From IMG/VR virus record IMGVR_UViG_3300022925_001882, positions 1-64,000 of that record: a DNA stretch of 64,000 nt, one strand, 5' to 3'. The notes beneath the pieces are model-generated. The model did no database searches and was not told where the DNA came from. It saw only the letters and a list, made by a program, of their open reading frames with translations. The translations under genes were made by a program, and so were the position numbers. The DNA comes from a virus. Below, one piece after another: positions 6,487-17,400 of this stretch. The first letter of the stretch is position 1; every line of letters begins with the position of its first letter.

Positions 6487-7959
6487 TTAAAACGAGTCTA
6501 GCCTAATTCTTTTCCAAATGTCGTGGCCCTGTGTATACACATTACCTAATGCTATGTTTGAAGTAAATGTATGATCAGATAATGATACGTTGCCGTCTGC
6601 TACGCCATTTGTACGTGATCGGCTTATTGATATTGCTGTGTTTGCACCACCTGTATCGATAGAAGCAATATAATATGTAGTATTTGCTAAAAGACCTGCA
6701 TCGTCTAATTCTATCTCACTGCCTGAAAATACGATAGGTTGATTTAATCCATATGATGCAACATTTGGAACAGTGGCTGCCAATTCTATTAAGTCTGTTG
6801 ATGCAGTAGTTTCATGCAAATTAACAGAATTCACTGTGCTGTCAAATGTTCCTGTAGCATAATAAACATGTTTAATAGGTGATACTTGCATTGTACTGTT
6901 GCCAGTAGTCAGTGCTATATTGCTACCGCCCAACGTAGTACTTACTGCAAAACTAGTATCATCTTCGACAAATGTTACATAATAATCTGTACCCGCAGAG
7001 ACTCCTCCAAATACTGTGTTGCCATTTTGTCCTGTAAACTCTACTGGCATGCCTACATAAAAACCAGTAGTGTTGTCTGTAATTAAAGTATTGTCACTGG
7101 CTGTTCCAGTTCCTGTACCAACACCAGTTGCTACGAATGCAGTTCCCGGGTTGCTATCTGCGGCTCCAATTAAAGTAAAATCAGTGTCTCCTGTAGAAAC
7201 AATAATATATTCTCTACCAACTACAAATGTTCCGGCAGTAAAAACGTTACCTGTATCAGTTATTGTTTGTGGTTCGATAACTGTAGAGAATGCAACATCA
7301 CCGTTTCTGTCACCTACATATCCTGTAGGAATAATTGCTTCTCTTTGTTCGATTTGTGAGATTTGATAACTTCTGTTGACTGGTTCTACTAAAATTGTAT
7401 TACCACAATCAATAGTAGAAAAATCATATACGAGATTAGTTACATCATAAGGTGCTTTAGCAATTGCTAAGTTGCCACTAACCGTTATGTTGTTTTCTAA
7501 AATGTCACCACTACCAACAACTTCAGCAGGGAACATTAAAAATGCATCAGTGTTTGCAACAGTTAAGTCTAACGTGATTGTGTGTTTTGTTGAAGTAGGT
7601 GCCCAACCTGCAAATTGAAACGTAGTGTTTCCTGTAATAGTTGCAAATTGTACATCACCTAATGTACAATCGACTACGACTGTTCCTGATACGTTATTAC
7701 CTAAATTATATGTAGTATTACGAAACGTTCTAACAGCGGCATTACTAATCAAAGTATTGGCCATGTTATTGTCTAACGGAATACCAGTTAAAGGCGCTTT
7801 AAGTACAGCATTACTTTGTAAGTCTGAAATTTCTGTTTCGGCTGTATTTAAATTATTTTTGATAGCCGTAAAATTATCTCTGAAACCCTGAGAATTGTTA
7901 TTCTGTCCCGGGACAGGATAGTTTCCGTCTATTCCGTTTGTATTAATTGTACTAGTCAT
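6487..7959 (-). CDS. Virion structural protein, fibre/baseplate-type, beta-rich
   Basis: 490 residues. The N-terminal ~45 residues (INTNGIDGNYPVPGQNNNSQ and FRDNFTAIKNNL) resemble the attachment ends of other marine phage structural proteins; the 1089-aa fibre opens in a related way. The rest is Thr/Ser/Val/Gly-rich beta sequence. Residues ~235-285 contain an insertion module (REYIIVSTGDTDFTLIGA ... GTGTGTA) that also occurs in gp15. Two modules with YYV and YYI strands (near 300-345 and 400-440) recur in the 874-aa and 1386-aa proteins. A late promoter lies 24 nt upstream. Its exact place in the virion is unknown. Confidence 0.8.
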   Translation of the reverse strand: MTSTINTNGIDGNYPVPGQNNNSQGFRDNFTAIKNNLNTAETEISDLQSNAVLKAPLTGIPLDNNMANTLISNAAVRTFRNTTYNLGNNVSGTVVVDCTLGDVQFATITGNTTFQFAGWAPTSTKHTITLDLTVANTDAFLMFPAEVVGSGDILENNITVSGNLAIAKAPYDVTNLVYDFSTIDCGNTILVEPVNRSYQISQIEQREAIIPTGYVGDRNGDVAFSTVIEPQTITDTGNVFTAGTFVVGREYIIVSTGDTDFTLIGAADSNPGTAFVATGVGTGTGTASDNTLITDNTTGFYVGMPVEFTGQNGNTVFGGVSAGTDYYVTFVEDDTSFAVSTTLGGSNIALTTGNSTMQVSPIKHVYYATGTFDSTVNSVNLHETTASTDLIELAATVPNVASYGLNQPIVFSGSEIELDDAGLLANTTYYIASIDTGGANTAISISRSRTNGVADGNVSLSDHTFTSNIALGNVYTQGHDIWKRIRLDSF

Positions 7960-7983
7960 AATTTATATAATCTCTCAATATAC

Positions 7984-7991
7984 TATTTATC
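7984..7991 (-). promoter_or_regulatory. T4-type late promoter GATAAATA
   Basis: Minus strand GATAAATA, 24 nt upstream of the 490-aa structural gene. Typical leader length. Confidence 0.7.
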
Positions 7992-7999
7992 AACACAAA

Positions 8000-10624
8000 T
8001 TATCCAGATACATTTCCTTCGTCTGGTAAAACAGTTCTTCTAGGAAATAAAACATGAAAGTCTTCAGAATCAATAGGATTAGGTTCTGGAGATGCACTAG
8101 GTAATCCTGTCCATGCGGGCGGACTAGTGTTATTATCATAGTCAAACGTAGTAGATTTATTAACTGTAATTCTGTCTAACTGGAAGTTAATTGTGTTCAA
8201 TGTGTATGGTTTACCTAAAGGATCTACCCATAAAGTTTCAATATTGTTTTTAATTGTATCAGCGGTACCCGGCTTACAATAAGCAAGAACCCAAGCGGGA
8301 GTATATCCTAAAGTCGAACCGTTTGCTTGTTGACTAGTCATCCATTCAGGAAGAAGTCTAAAGTCAAATTCTTGTCCTAAGTTCTGTCCTGCTCTGTCTC
8401 TCATGTTTGGCAATGAATTAGGATACAATGCTCTTGCAAATTCAGGAGTTAAACTTGTATAATATGCTGGTTGACTTGTTTCTGTTAACAAAGGTAATTC
8501 AGTTTCTGAAACGATTAATTGTTCTTCAAACGTTTCTTCTGTTTGTATTTGTTGTCCGTCGGGGGTTGTATCTATATAACTTGTGTAGATATCTGTTACA
8601 CTTGTGTACCATGGTCCTTTATTAAGTGGTATACTTCTAGGCCATAAAATTTCTTCACTGATGCTTTTGCCTTTTGGGTTTATTAGATCATCTTGTATTT
8701 GAGAATAAACTACTTCATAAACTATTTCTCCAGCAGAATTTTTTGCAACTGCTGTTTTTAATTCACCTAATGTAATATATCTCCAATAATGATTCTTGTC
8801 AATAGCGGCTACATATTCTTCAAAATCACTTGCATATATACCATACGCATGTTCATATGTAATATTAGTTGCTTTACCAAAGTTTACGTCTTCTGGCCTA
8901 TACAAATCTTGTTCAGGGAAAATCATTGTATTGTTAAGTAATGAATTAATAATATTCCTATCTGCAACATTTGGTACACATTTAATATATAAAGTATCTG
9001 TGGGTTGAATAAATTCTTGTACGATAGTTAATGTAAACGTTCTTGTAGAATTAATCACAGGATAAAAAGGCGAATATGCTTCGATTGTAAATGTAAACGG
9101 TGTTTCTGCGTTTGGTTCTGTAAATGTATCATTGGGTTGATATGCTACTTTACCTGATATTTCACCATTGCTTAACAATTGTAAGTTGGGAGGTAATGTG
9201 CCGCTCGTAACTCTATATTCAAGTTCTACATCACTTGTTGCATTAACCGCTAAAATAGATGTTTCACTGTTATTCATTTTACCAAGATCATTAGGTGTTG
9301 TCCAATTGATTACTCCTAATATATCATTTGTAACAGTCATTTTAAATTTAAATGTGGAACTTTGTATAGATGTAAAACTTGCTTTTCTTACATTAACACT
9401 AAATGTATAATTTGAAATACTATTATCAGCAATTACAGGCGTTCCTGTTATCCATCCAGTCACTGAATCTCCTACTAATCCTAAAGGTAGATCAGTGTAT
9501 CGATATTCTAAAGCATTGCCATCAAAATCTTTTCCTAACATTCTCCATGCAAAATATTCTCCACTTTGAAAGGTTCCTATATTTGCTTCTTCACTTGGTG
9601 AATACGTAGTATTTGGATCATCATTAGGAAATACATAATAACCATAGTTAGTTGGATCATTGGTTGCAACATCAAATGTTTGTGGTCTTGTATTTAAGAC
9701 ACTAGGTATTCTGCTGTTTGGTGGAAGGCCAGGACCTCCTGCACTTATCGGCGCATTTTGATTTGCAATAATAATATTATATGATTCTAATGCATTTCCT
9801 AATGGTGATACTAATTCTAATGTAAATGAATATGTTTGTACAGTAGGCTCACCTGTTTGTATTTGTGGTAATAATGCTCCAAATGTTCCTACGCCATCTG
9901 ATAAAATTTCTTCTGCTCCGCCACGTGCTGATGATATTGTAAATGTAGTTGCACTTAAAATATCTTTGACATAATATACTCTATTTGCTACAATGTCCCC
10001 ATAAACTGCACCATTAAATATAATAGGCCTTTCTTTAATAAATCCTGTTGTACTCAATACTGTCAAAACGTTTGATGATATGGCTAATACTGATGTATTA
10101 ACAGTACTATAATTAACACTAATGACGGGTGGTTCAGGATAACCTCTAATTAATCCTGATTCATTAATTTCTAATCCAGGAGGCAATGTTCCTTGAATTT
10201 TCCTAATAGATATTGGATTAGTCGTTACTGGATTTGTATATTCTATCTGCAATTCTCTCCATACACTGTCGTTTGAATTTAAAATAGTACCTGCAGGAGT
10301 AGTAAATTCAGGTGTTGCAACACCACTAATAATCATACTAAATGTTCTATCCATAATACGTTGTGTATCACCTAGATAATCGTCTGTTGCTCTAATAGAA
10401 AAATTGTAAGTAGTGTCTGCACCCACAGTTGCAGGTGTACCTGATAATATTCCAGTTTCACTATCTAATGATAATCCTGAGGGTATGCTTCCGCTCAATA
10501 CTGCGTAAGTAATTGCTGTTGCAGGAAGTTCTGGGGTTGCTACAAACGTAAATGTCATAGGAACTTGAGACGGGAATGCGCCTATACTTCCGGCTGGTGT
10601 TACCCACTCAGGATGATTACTCAT
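8000..10624 (-). CDS. Large virion protein with putative-Ig (He_PIG-type) repeats
   Basis: 874 residues. Several ~90-residue repeats carry the signature LP.GL......G.I.G.P, for example PSGLSL ... ILSGTP near residue 50, LPPGLEI ... LIRGYP near 150, LPLGLVG ... WITGTP near 390 and LPPNLQL ... EISGKV near 480. This is the He_PIG/cadherin-like fold found in phage tail and cell-surface proteins. A YYVKDI module like that of the 490-aa protein sits near 220. The C-terminal ~330 residues are a different, less repetitive domain. It probably forms part of a host-contact or baseplate-associated structure. The start overlaps the M15 peptidase stop (ATGA), linking the genes. Confidence 0.8.
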   Translation of the reverse strand: MSNHPEWVTPAGSIGAFPSQVPMTFTFVATPELPATAITYAVLSGSIPSGLSLDSETGILSGTPATVGADTTYNFSIRATDDYLGDTQRIMDRTFSMIISGVATPEFTTPAGTILNSNDSVWRELQIEYTNPVTTNPISIRKIQGTLPPGLEINESGLIRGYPEPPVISVNYSTVNTSVLAISSNVLTVLSTTGFIKERPIIFNGAVYGDIVANRVYYVKDILSATTFTISSARGGAEEILSDGVGTFGALLPQIQTGEPTVQTYSFTLELVSPLGNALESYNIIIANQNAPISAGGPGLPPNSRIPSVLNTRPQTFDVATNDPTNYGYYVFPNDDPNTTYSPSEEANIGTFQSGEYFAWRMLGKDFDGNALEYRYTDLPLGLVGDSVTGWITGTPVIADNSISNYTFSVNVRKASFTSIQSSTFKFKMTVTNDILGVINWTTPNDLGKMNNSETSILAVNATSDVELEYRVTSGTLPPNLQLLSNGEISGKVAYQPNDTFTEPNAETPFTFTIEAYSPFYPVINSTRTFTLTIVQEFIQPTDTLYIKCVPNVADRNIINSLLNNTMIFPEQDLYRPEDVNFGKATNITYEHAYGIYASDFEEYVAAIDKNHYWRYITLGELKTAVAKNSAGEIVYEVVYSQIQDDLINPKGKSISEEILWPRSIPLNKGPWYTSVTDIYTSYIDTTPDGQQIQTEETFEEQLIVSETELPLLTETSQPAYYTSLTPEFARALYPNSLPNMRDRAGQNLGQEFDFRLLPEWMTSQQANGSTLGYTPAWVLAYCKPGTADTIKNNIETLWVDPLGKPYTLNTINFQLDRITVNKSTTFDYDNNTSPPAWTGLPSASPEPNPIDSEDFHVLFPRRTVLPDEGNVSG

Positions 10625-11082
10625 TTAGTGAGACCTAAAGAATAATGTGTTCTGCCATCGACTTTAGATGCAGTTAAAGACTTGCCTCTATTACCTGCAG
10701 TATTGTAAGTAACATGCACCCAACCTGAATCAGGTATACCCGGAGTGTAGAATTCTAAAATTACTTGATCAAAATCTGTATTTTTTTCAATCCATTTAGC
10801 AAGATCGTAATTAGATACTCCATGTATTTCTATGTCTGCGGCTTGACCCTTACAGTGTTGTGATTTTGCACTTCCACCTACTGCTTTATTAAGAGCAGAT
10901 CCACGATATCCACTATTAATAATTACAGGTCCAAAATGATCTCTTACTTTTTGTAATACGTTTTCACATAATGCTTTTGCATTTTCTAAATGTTCTTCAG
11001 GCATAGTGTTATCTAAACCCTGACGTATAGCAGTTTGACTTTTTTCAAACTCTGTGAGTGTAAAATTCTTTGATAATTTCAT
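10621..11082 (-). CDS. M15-family peptidoglycan peptidase
   Basis: 153 residues from the ATG at 11082, chosen for the AGAAAGGA site upstream; a longer frame runs back into the fibre gene without one. Peptidase M15A fold (D-Ala-D-Ala carboxypeptidase / endopeptidase): the zinc motif SQHCKGQAAD gives His76 and Asp83, WVHVTY gives His123, and NSGYRG is the conserved strand before the active site. No signal peptide is present, so it either needs a holin or acts from the virion. It lies between two large fibre/structural genes, so it could be the endolysin or a tail-borne wall-opening enzyme. All catalytic residues I look for are intact. Confidence 0.88.
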   Translation of the reverse strand: MKLSKNFTLTEFEKSQTAIRQGLDNTMPEEHLENAKALCENVLQKVRDHFGPVIINSGYRGSALNKAVGGSAKSQHCKGQAADIEIHGVSNYDLAKWIEKNTDFDQVILEFYTPGIPDSGWVHVTYNTAGNRGKSLTASKVDGRTHYSLGLTK

Positions 11083-11114
11083 TTGTTTTTTATCCTTTCT
11101 AAAGATGCAAAACA

Positions 11115-14100
11115 TTATGCATATGTTGCGCCGACAGTATACCATTGTGATGAACTGTGGGCTACAAATTGAATTTGTCCTAAAGGACCTATTGACATTG
11201 CTCCATTAGTTCCGTTACCGTCAATCGCATCATTAGATGCTGGATATACTTTTAATGTATCTGTTGGATCTAAATTTTTGATGTATATACATAAGCCAGG
11301 AGTAGCAGCCATCAATCTAACACCGTTGTTATTGCTAGGTGTAGTAACTGAGAATATATCTGCTCCACTTAATGCTGTTGCTCCTGATTGATCGGTGCCA
11401 CCTGCTGTTGCGGTTGTTACATCTTTAATAATGTGAGTCTGGTTAGTTATGTTACCAGACACTGTTAAACTTGTTAGTGTGCCTACACTAGTAATATTAG
11501 GTTGTGTTGCTCCTGTAATATCTAATGCTAATGCCGCACTACCTGCTGATGTTGCATATGTTGCGTTTGCTACTATACCACTAATATTGGCTGCCGCCAC
11601 ATTAGATAGTCCACCACCATCACCGTTAAATAACCCTGTATTTGCTGTAAACGATTGTGCTGTTACAATACCATTTACACCTAATACTGTTAAAGTTCCA
11701 ACAGATGTGATGTTTGGCTGTGCTGATGTAGACACAGTTCCTGCGGTTGTTGCTAATGCGACAGTCCCTGATACATTAGCACCTGCGACACTATTTGCTA
11801 CTTGTGCAAAGTCTACTTCACCTGTAACTTGTTGTCCGTCTATTGCTGTTAAGTTAGCGCCATCTCCTGATACGTATGTAAAGACACCACCAGTGCCCGA
11901 TACATTTCCTGCAGACACATTACCTGTAACAGATAATGACGATAACGTTCCAACACTAGTGATGTTGGGTTGTGATGCTGTTGTTACGGTATCTGCTGTT
12001 GTGGCAGTTGTTGCTGTAGTAGCACTTGCAACTGCTCCAGAAACGTTAGCACCTGCTACTGAGTTAGCAGTAGCGGCGAATGCAACTTCGCCTGAAACAT
12101 TTGCACCAGCAACTGAATTGGCTACTTGTGCAAAGGGAACTTCTCCTGATACATTAGCACCTGCAACTGCGTTTGCTGTTGTAGCAGTAGTTGCTAATGT
12201 TGCTAAAGGAACTTCACTTACGTTTGCTCCTGTAATATTTGTTAATCCTGCACCATTTCCTATAAATGATCCTGTACCACTAGCAATTGTAATGTTACCT
12301 GCGTTAGTGATAAGATCACTGTTAGTATTGAGATTACCACTTAAAATTAAACTTGTTAATGTACCAAGGCTTGTAATGTTTGGTTGTGCATTTGTTAATA
12401 AACTTCCTTCAAGTGTTGTACCAGATACAGCACTTGTTACTGCTAAGTTGCCTGGTATTGCCACATTACCTGATGTTTTATTGAACGTTAGTCCAGTGTT
12501 ACCGGCATATGTACTTCCACCGTCATTGAATATAATTTGTGTATCTGCGCCTTGTGCTGGAACTAAAGTTGCTGTGTCCCATGTTAAAGTACCAGAGCCA
12601 TCTGTCATTAAGAATGCTCCAGTAGCACCACCTGTAATTGTTACGTTGCCTACTGGCCCTAAATTAGATGTGCTGTTAAAGTCTATGTTGTTATCAAATC
12701 CACCTGATACAGACATTGAGCCTGTTACTGCTACTTCTGTACCTGTATTGTTAACTTGTAATACGTTTGCAGTTCCACCAACTGTAACTCTGAAAGGACC
12801 GTCAGTGTCAAGTCTTGCTTCACTTGTACCGTTTTCGATATAAGATCCTGTTGATACAGAGATGTTTGATAAACCACCACCATCACCAGTAAATGTACCA
12901 GTTGTTGTTACATTGCCAGCACTAAGATTGCCTGATACATCTAATGAACTTAATGTACCTACAGTTGTAATATTTGATTGTACCGCATCAACTACCGTAT
13001 TTGCTGTGGTTGCATGTGTAGCATTTGCAACCGTACCCGATACGTTGGCGCCATCGACTGCATTTGCAGTTGCGGCATTTGATACTTCACCAGTTACATT
13101 TGCACCAGCAACACTATTAGCAACTGCGGCAAATCCGACTTCACCTGAAACATTTGATCCTGCTACTGAATTTGAAACAGCCGCAAAACCTACTTCACCA
13201 GTTACGTTAGCACCTGCTACTGCATTTGCTGAGTCTGCTGATAATGCATGTGTAGCATTGGCTACTGCGCCTGAGACATTTGCTCCTGCAACACTATTTG
13301 CAGTACTTGCAAAACTTACTTCACCTGTTACGTTTGCACCTGCGACTGAATTTGCTACTTGTGCAAATGATACTTCGCCGCTGACATTAGAACCTGCAAC
13401 TGAATTAGCAGTAGCGGCGAATGCAACTTCGCCTGATATGTTTGCGCCAGCAACACTATTTGCTGTAGCGGCAAATGCGACTTCACCAGAGACATTTGCT
13501 CCGGCGACTGCATTAGCAGTTGTTGCGAATGAGACTGCACCAGATACATTTGATCCTGCTACTGAATTTGCTACTGCGGAGAATGCTACTTCTCCACTTA
13601 CGTTTGCGCCTGCTACTGCGTTTGCTGTCGCAGAGTTAGTAACTTCTCCTGTTACATTTGCACCAACGATGTTTGATAAACCACCGCCGTCGCCAGTAAA
13701 TAAACCTGTATTTGCAGTAAATGCTGTTGCAGTTACTGTTGACATTACATCTAGTGTTGTTAAAGTTCCTACTGAAGTAATGTTAGGTTGCGCCGCAGTG
13801 TACACTGTACCTGCAACTAATGCGTTCCCTACTTGTCCAGTTACATTTGAACCTGTGAGTGCTGATAACCCAGCACCATTACCACTAACATTAGATGCTA
13901 CAACAGCACCTGTCAATGTTATATTGTTAGCATCTATATTACCATTTCCAGATGATGCATTTGCTAATACGTATCCAAAATCACCTGATAGATTACCTAT
14001 AATTGCGTTGCCTTGTACACTATTTGATACTACAACGTCAGTAACGTTTGCTATTGTGTTAGGTAAATCAATATATAATGTTTGAGTAGAATCAGTAATA

Positions 14101-14384
14101 GTCGCAGAACCTGGACCTGTACCCGGTGAACGACCTACTGATAATGTTGTTGAAGAAAACTGTACACAAGCAATGTTTGCACCTAATACAACATTACCTA
14201 CTGGAGAACCATTAACTAAATATATGCCAGGTCCTGCAGTTTTATTGACTGAGACAACTGCTTGATCACCTAGTCCTGCAAATACTTCTGTAAAATTTAA
14301 CTGAACTTTTTCAAACGCCGATCGTATTGCATCTGCATCTGGATCGTCAGGGAATGCTCCGAAGTCAATATTTCTTTGTGCCAT
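11115..14384 (-). CDS. Giant repeat-rich tail fibre protein
   Basis: 1089 residues. The N-terminus (DFGAFPDDPDADAIRSAFEK) is an attachment-type domain. Residues ~190-460 and again ~690-840 hold many tandem ~18-19-residue repeats of the pattern ATANSVAGANVSGEV, alternating with QPNITSVGTLTSLDVSGN units. These are fibre-shaft repeats that fold as beta-solenoid or trimeric stalks in related phages. The same units appear in the 1386-aa fibre at 36064-40224. The C-terminal ~70 residues (LCIYIKNLDPTDTLKVYP ...) form a small distinct tip domain. A late promoter is 22 nt upstream. Likely a host-recognition or whisker-type fibre. Confidence 0.85.
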   Translation of the reverse strand: MAQRNIDFGAFPDDPDADAIRSAFEKVQLNFTEVFAGLGDQAVVSVNKTAGPGIYLVNGSPVGNVVLGANIACVQFSSTTLSVGRSPGTGPGSATITDSTQTLYIDLPNTIANVTDVVVSNSVQGNAIIGNLSGDFGYVLANASSGNGNIDANNITLTGAVVASNVSGNGAGLSALTGSNVTGQVGNALVAGTVYTAAQPNITSVGTLTTLDVMSTVTATAFTANTGLFTGDGGGLSNIVGANVTGEVTNSATANAVAGANVSGEVAFSAVANSVAGSNVSGAVSFATTANAVAGANVSGEVAFAATANSVAGANISGEVAFAATANSVAGSNVSGEVSFAQVANSVAGANVTGEVSFASTANSVAGANVSGAVANATHALSADSANAVAGANVTGEVGFAAVSNSVAGSNVSGEVGFAAVANSVAGANVTGEVSNAATANAVDGANVSGTVANATHATTANTVVDAVQSNITTVGTLSSLDVSGNLSAGNVTTTGTFTGDGGGLSNISVSTGSYIENGTSEARLDTDGPFRVTVGGTANVLQVNNTGTEVAVTGSMSVSGGFDNNIDFNSTSNLGPVGNVTITGGATGAFLMTDGSGTLTWDTATLVPAQGADTQIIFNDGGSTYAGNTGLTFNKTSGNVAIPGNLAVTSAVSGTTLEGSLLTNAQPNITSLGTLTSLILSGNLNTNSDLITNAGNITIASGTGSFIGNGAGLTNITGANVSEVPLATLATTATTANAVAGANVSGEVPFAQVANSVAGANVSGEVAFAATANSVAGANVSGAVASATTATTATTADTVTTASQPNITSVGTLSSLSVTGNVSAGNVSGTGGVFTYVSGDGANLTAIDGQQVTGEVDFAQVANSVAGANVSGTVALATTAGTVSTSAQPNITSVGTLTVLGVNGIVTAQSFTANTGLFNGDGGGLSNVAAANISGIVANATYATSAGSAALALDITGATQPNITSVGTLTSLTVSGNITNQTHIIKDVTTATAGGTDQSGATALSGADIFSVTTPSNNNGVRLMAATPGLCIYIKNLDPTDTLKVYPASNDAIDGNGTNGAMSIGPLGQIQFVAHSSSQWYTVGATYA
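11740..13640 (-). repeat. Coding tandem repeats of the fibre shaft
   Basis: Within the 1089-aa fibre gene, runs of ~57-60 bp units encode variants of ATANSVAGANVSGEV, densest at about 13050-13640 and again near 12000-12200. Nucleotide identity between units is high enough that recombination could change copy number. They are in frame, so they are not a CRISPR array. Confidence 0.8.
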
Positions 14385-14406
14385 AGTAATTCTATCCTAA
14401 TATTAG

Positions 14407-14414
14407 TATTTATC
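14407..14414 (-). promoter_or_regulatory. T4-type late promoter GATAAATA of the fibre gene
   Basis: Minus strand GATAAATA, 22 nt upstream of the fibre ATG. AGGAT lies between as ribosome-binding site. Confidence 0.7.
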
Positions 14415-14442
14415 AATCTTAGTTCTTATTACTTAGATAAAA

Positions 14443-14467
14443 AAATACCCGACAGAGCCGGGTATTT
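14443..14467 (-). terminator. Terminator of the 1247-aa gene
   Basis: AAATACCC / GGGTATTT stem with a 9-nt loop, 24 nt past the stop. The minus strand continues as TTTTTTT. Confidence 0.8.
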
Positions 14468-14490
14468 AAACGGGGTACAACGTTTTATTT

Positions 14491-17400
14491 TTATTCTTTG
14501 ATACTATCTAACTTGTTTAAAATAGTTGCGAATCCATTAGATGAAACAACAGAACCCTCTTTAACAACGTCAGCACCATTATATCCCATTCTGTCTTCTT
14601 GACCAGCAATAACTGGGATAGTTGTTTGACCTGTTGACTTCTGCTTGTTAAGACCACCAGAGATAACTTTAGTCATAAACTCAATGTCTTGTTCAAATGC
14701 TGTATCAGTACCTTTCTTACCTGCATCATTTGCCCATTCATCAACTTTTTCTTTCTTATCTTTAGCGGCTTTTTTCATAGACTCATCTTTGTCGCCATCA
14801 TCATCGATGTCAGCAAAGTCTGGCTTATCTTCACCTTCTGCTACTTTGAATTCTCTTTGAGCATCAGTTTCCATCTCAGTGATTTCTTCGTTCTCACCAT
14901 CGTTTATAGAGTCCTTAGGGGCATCCTCTGCGCCTTCTTTAGTTAAAAGTCTCTCATCATCATGTTGTGATAATGGTTGAGTAGGTTCTTCTGAAGTTTC
15001 TGCGCCTACTTCTGCTAATAAGTCTAAAGTTCTAAGATTTTCTTCTAAAGAACGAGGTTTATTGTCATCTTCTTTATCTCTTTTACCAAACTTACCACGT
15101 GAATCATCACGGCGATCTTTCATTGATTGTTTCTTATCAGATTCTTTGCCGTCTTTCATACCTAGTTGTTCGTCTTCTCTGTCATCATAACCTTGCTTTT
15201 CATCTAACTGAGCAAGTTCATCTAACTGAGCAAGAGTTTCTTCTAAAGATTTTTCTCTATGTTCTTCATCTCTCTTACCAAACTTACCATATGAATCATC
15301 TCTACGATCTTTCATACTTTGCTTCTTATCAGACTCTTTACCAGTTCTCATACCTAATGACTCATCTTCTTTGTCATCATAGCCTTGATCTTCTTCCATA
15401 TGATGCTTATCTTTCCAGTCATCGTATTCTAAATCTTTAACGATGTCTTCACCATCTCTTCCTGGGTGCTTACGACCGTCGTACTTTGCGTGTCGTGCAA
15501 CTTCTTTACCTGCACGTTCTGCATGATCGTCTCTTTCAGCATCAGATTCTTCGTCAATGCCTTTTTTAGCAACTGTAGATGCGTCCCAATCATACTTGTC
15601 GTATAATCCTGCATCTTTTTCTTGTTCTTCTAATGAAACATCTCTATGTTCAGAGTCACGTTTACCGAACTTACCATAAGAATCATCTCTACGGTCTTTC
15701 ATAGACTGTTTTTTACCTGATTCTTTACCAGTTCTCATACCTAATGACTCATCTTCTTTGTCATCATAACCTTGATCTTCGTATGCTTTGTCTCCACAGC
15801 CTTCTTCCATGCTATGTCCGCCACCACATTCGTCACATGACTTTTCATCTACTTGTACGTCAACGTCTGTTACGCCGGGTGCTTCTACTTCATCTTCATA
15901 GTCACCGTCTACGTCTACAATACCCATTAACTTGAGCATGTCATCGTGTGAACTTTGAGGCTCTACTTCTACTTCAGGGCTACCATAAAATGATACGTCT
16001 GCAACTTCACCTGGTGCATCTAATACTTCTGCATCACCATAGTTACCTAAGCCTACGTCTTTAACAAACTTGATTAACTTGTCTGCTTCTGCATCTGTGG
16101 CATTAACACTTACTCTGTCTGGCTGATTTTCTTCGCCTTGAGTAATAGACATTGTATAGCCTTCGTCAAGTTGTTCTTTTGATTCTTCTGTGCTTTCGAC
16201 TAAGTGTGAGTTTAATTCTTTTTCTAAAGACTCAAAAGTCCACTCATCTTCTTCTAATGTAGCGGCTTCTGATGTTTTTGTAAATGTTTTGTCGCCTACT
16301 GTGAACTTTTCACCTTTTTCTTTTCCTGCCATTGCGCCTGTAAATGCGTTACCTTCTTCCATTTCATCTTCGTCAATGCCTTTACGTGCTACAGTTTGTG
16401 CGTCCCAGTCATATTTGTCATATGCACCGTCATCATCAGCACCAACGTCTCCGTCTGGTGAAGATTCTGCTTCGCCCATTGCACCGTAAGATGCCATAGT
16501 ATCTACAACTTCATCTGCTGGTTCTTCAAAGATGCCGTCGCCTGTTAATTTATCACCTGCGATTCCACCTAGTGCCGCACCTGCTGCCTTACCTATAGTT
16601 GCTCCAGGAACGCCACCGATTGAACCACCGATTGCTGTGCCTGCCATGCCACCTAATTTAGATCCTGCAATAGCACCGCCTACTCCACCGAGTACGCCTT
16701 CTTCCATACCTGCGATTGGTTCGTTTTTGATTCCCATGCCACATGCTTCGTCAAGACCTTTTTTGTAGCCTTCGTGGTATGCTCTTGCACCTTCAGAACC
16801 TGCATCATGTGGACATGCATAAGATCCTTTACATAAACCATGAGCATGACCCATGTGCTTTGCGGCCTTCAGAATGTGATCTGCGCCTTCTTTTAAGTTT
16901 GTTTTAGTATTTTTAATCATAATATTAAGTTCTTGTTGGTTGCACTTAGGGTGCAGTTGTTGTATTTCTTTAGTAGACAGCCCTTCGTTACACATAGATT
17001 TCACTTTTGAAATACTAGGTAATTTACTCGACTTGCTTACTTTACCTTTTGCTTTTTCTTTTACAAGTTGCGGTGTATCAGCATCGTTGGCTGCCAATGC
17101 GGCGTTTGCCGCGGCGTTGCCTTTTTCATCGTTAGATGAATTATGTGAACCGTCATCCGGTGGATTTTGAGCACCTTCAAATGTTAAAGGAGATGCTTGT
17201 CCTGGACCTTGTGGGGGCATTTCGCCCTCTTTCATCTTGCCTAATGTTTTAGCAAGATTTGCTTGTTTTTCTGTTTTTGCAGGGAAATCATCTTTGTTTG
17301 CTAATACGTGATTAGCAAATGCTTTAGTTGTCATTCCATGTCTTTTTGCTTTTGCTGAGAATGCACCTGGGTCTTTGATAGCACCCGAGATCCAATCTTT

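Noticed and set aside
13050-13640. Regular ~57-60 bp repeats that could be mistaken for a CRISPR array
   Set aside because: The repeats keep one reading frame, vary by codon, have no unique spacers of constant length and no cas genes nearby.
11449-14085. Two long plus-strand ORFs (464 and 407 codons) opposite the 1089-aa fibre gene
   Set aside because: They are the antisense of repetitive Ala/Val/Thr-rich coding sequence, consist of Pro/Ala/Thr repeats mirroring the fibre repeats, and lack ribosome-binding sites and promoters.
15099-15440. Plus-strand ORF with repeated Leu/His-rich product
   Set aside because: Shadow of the triplicated charged repeats in the 1247-aa gene.
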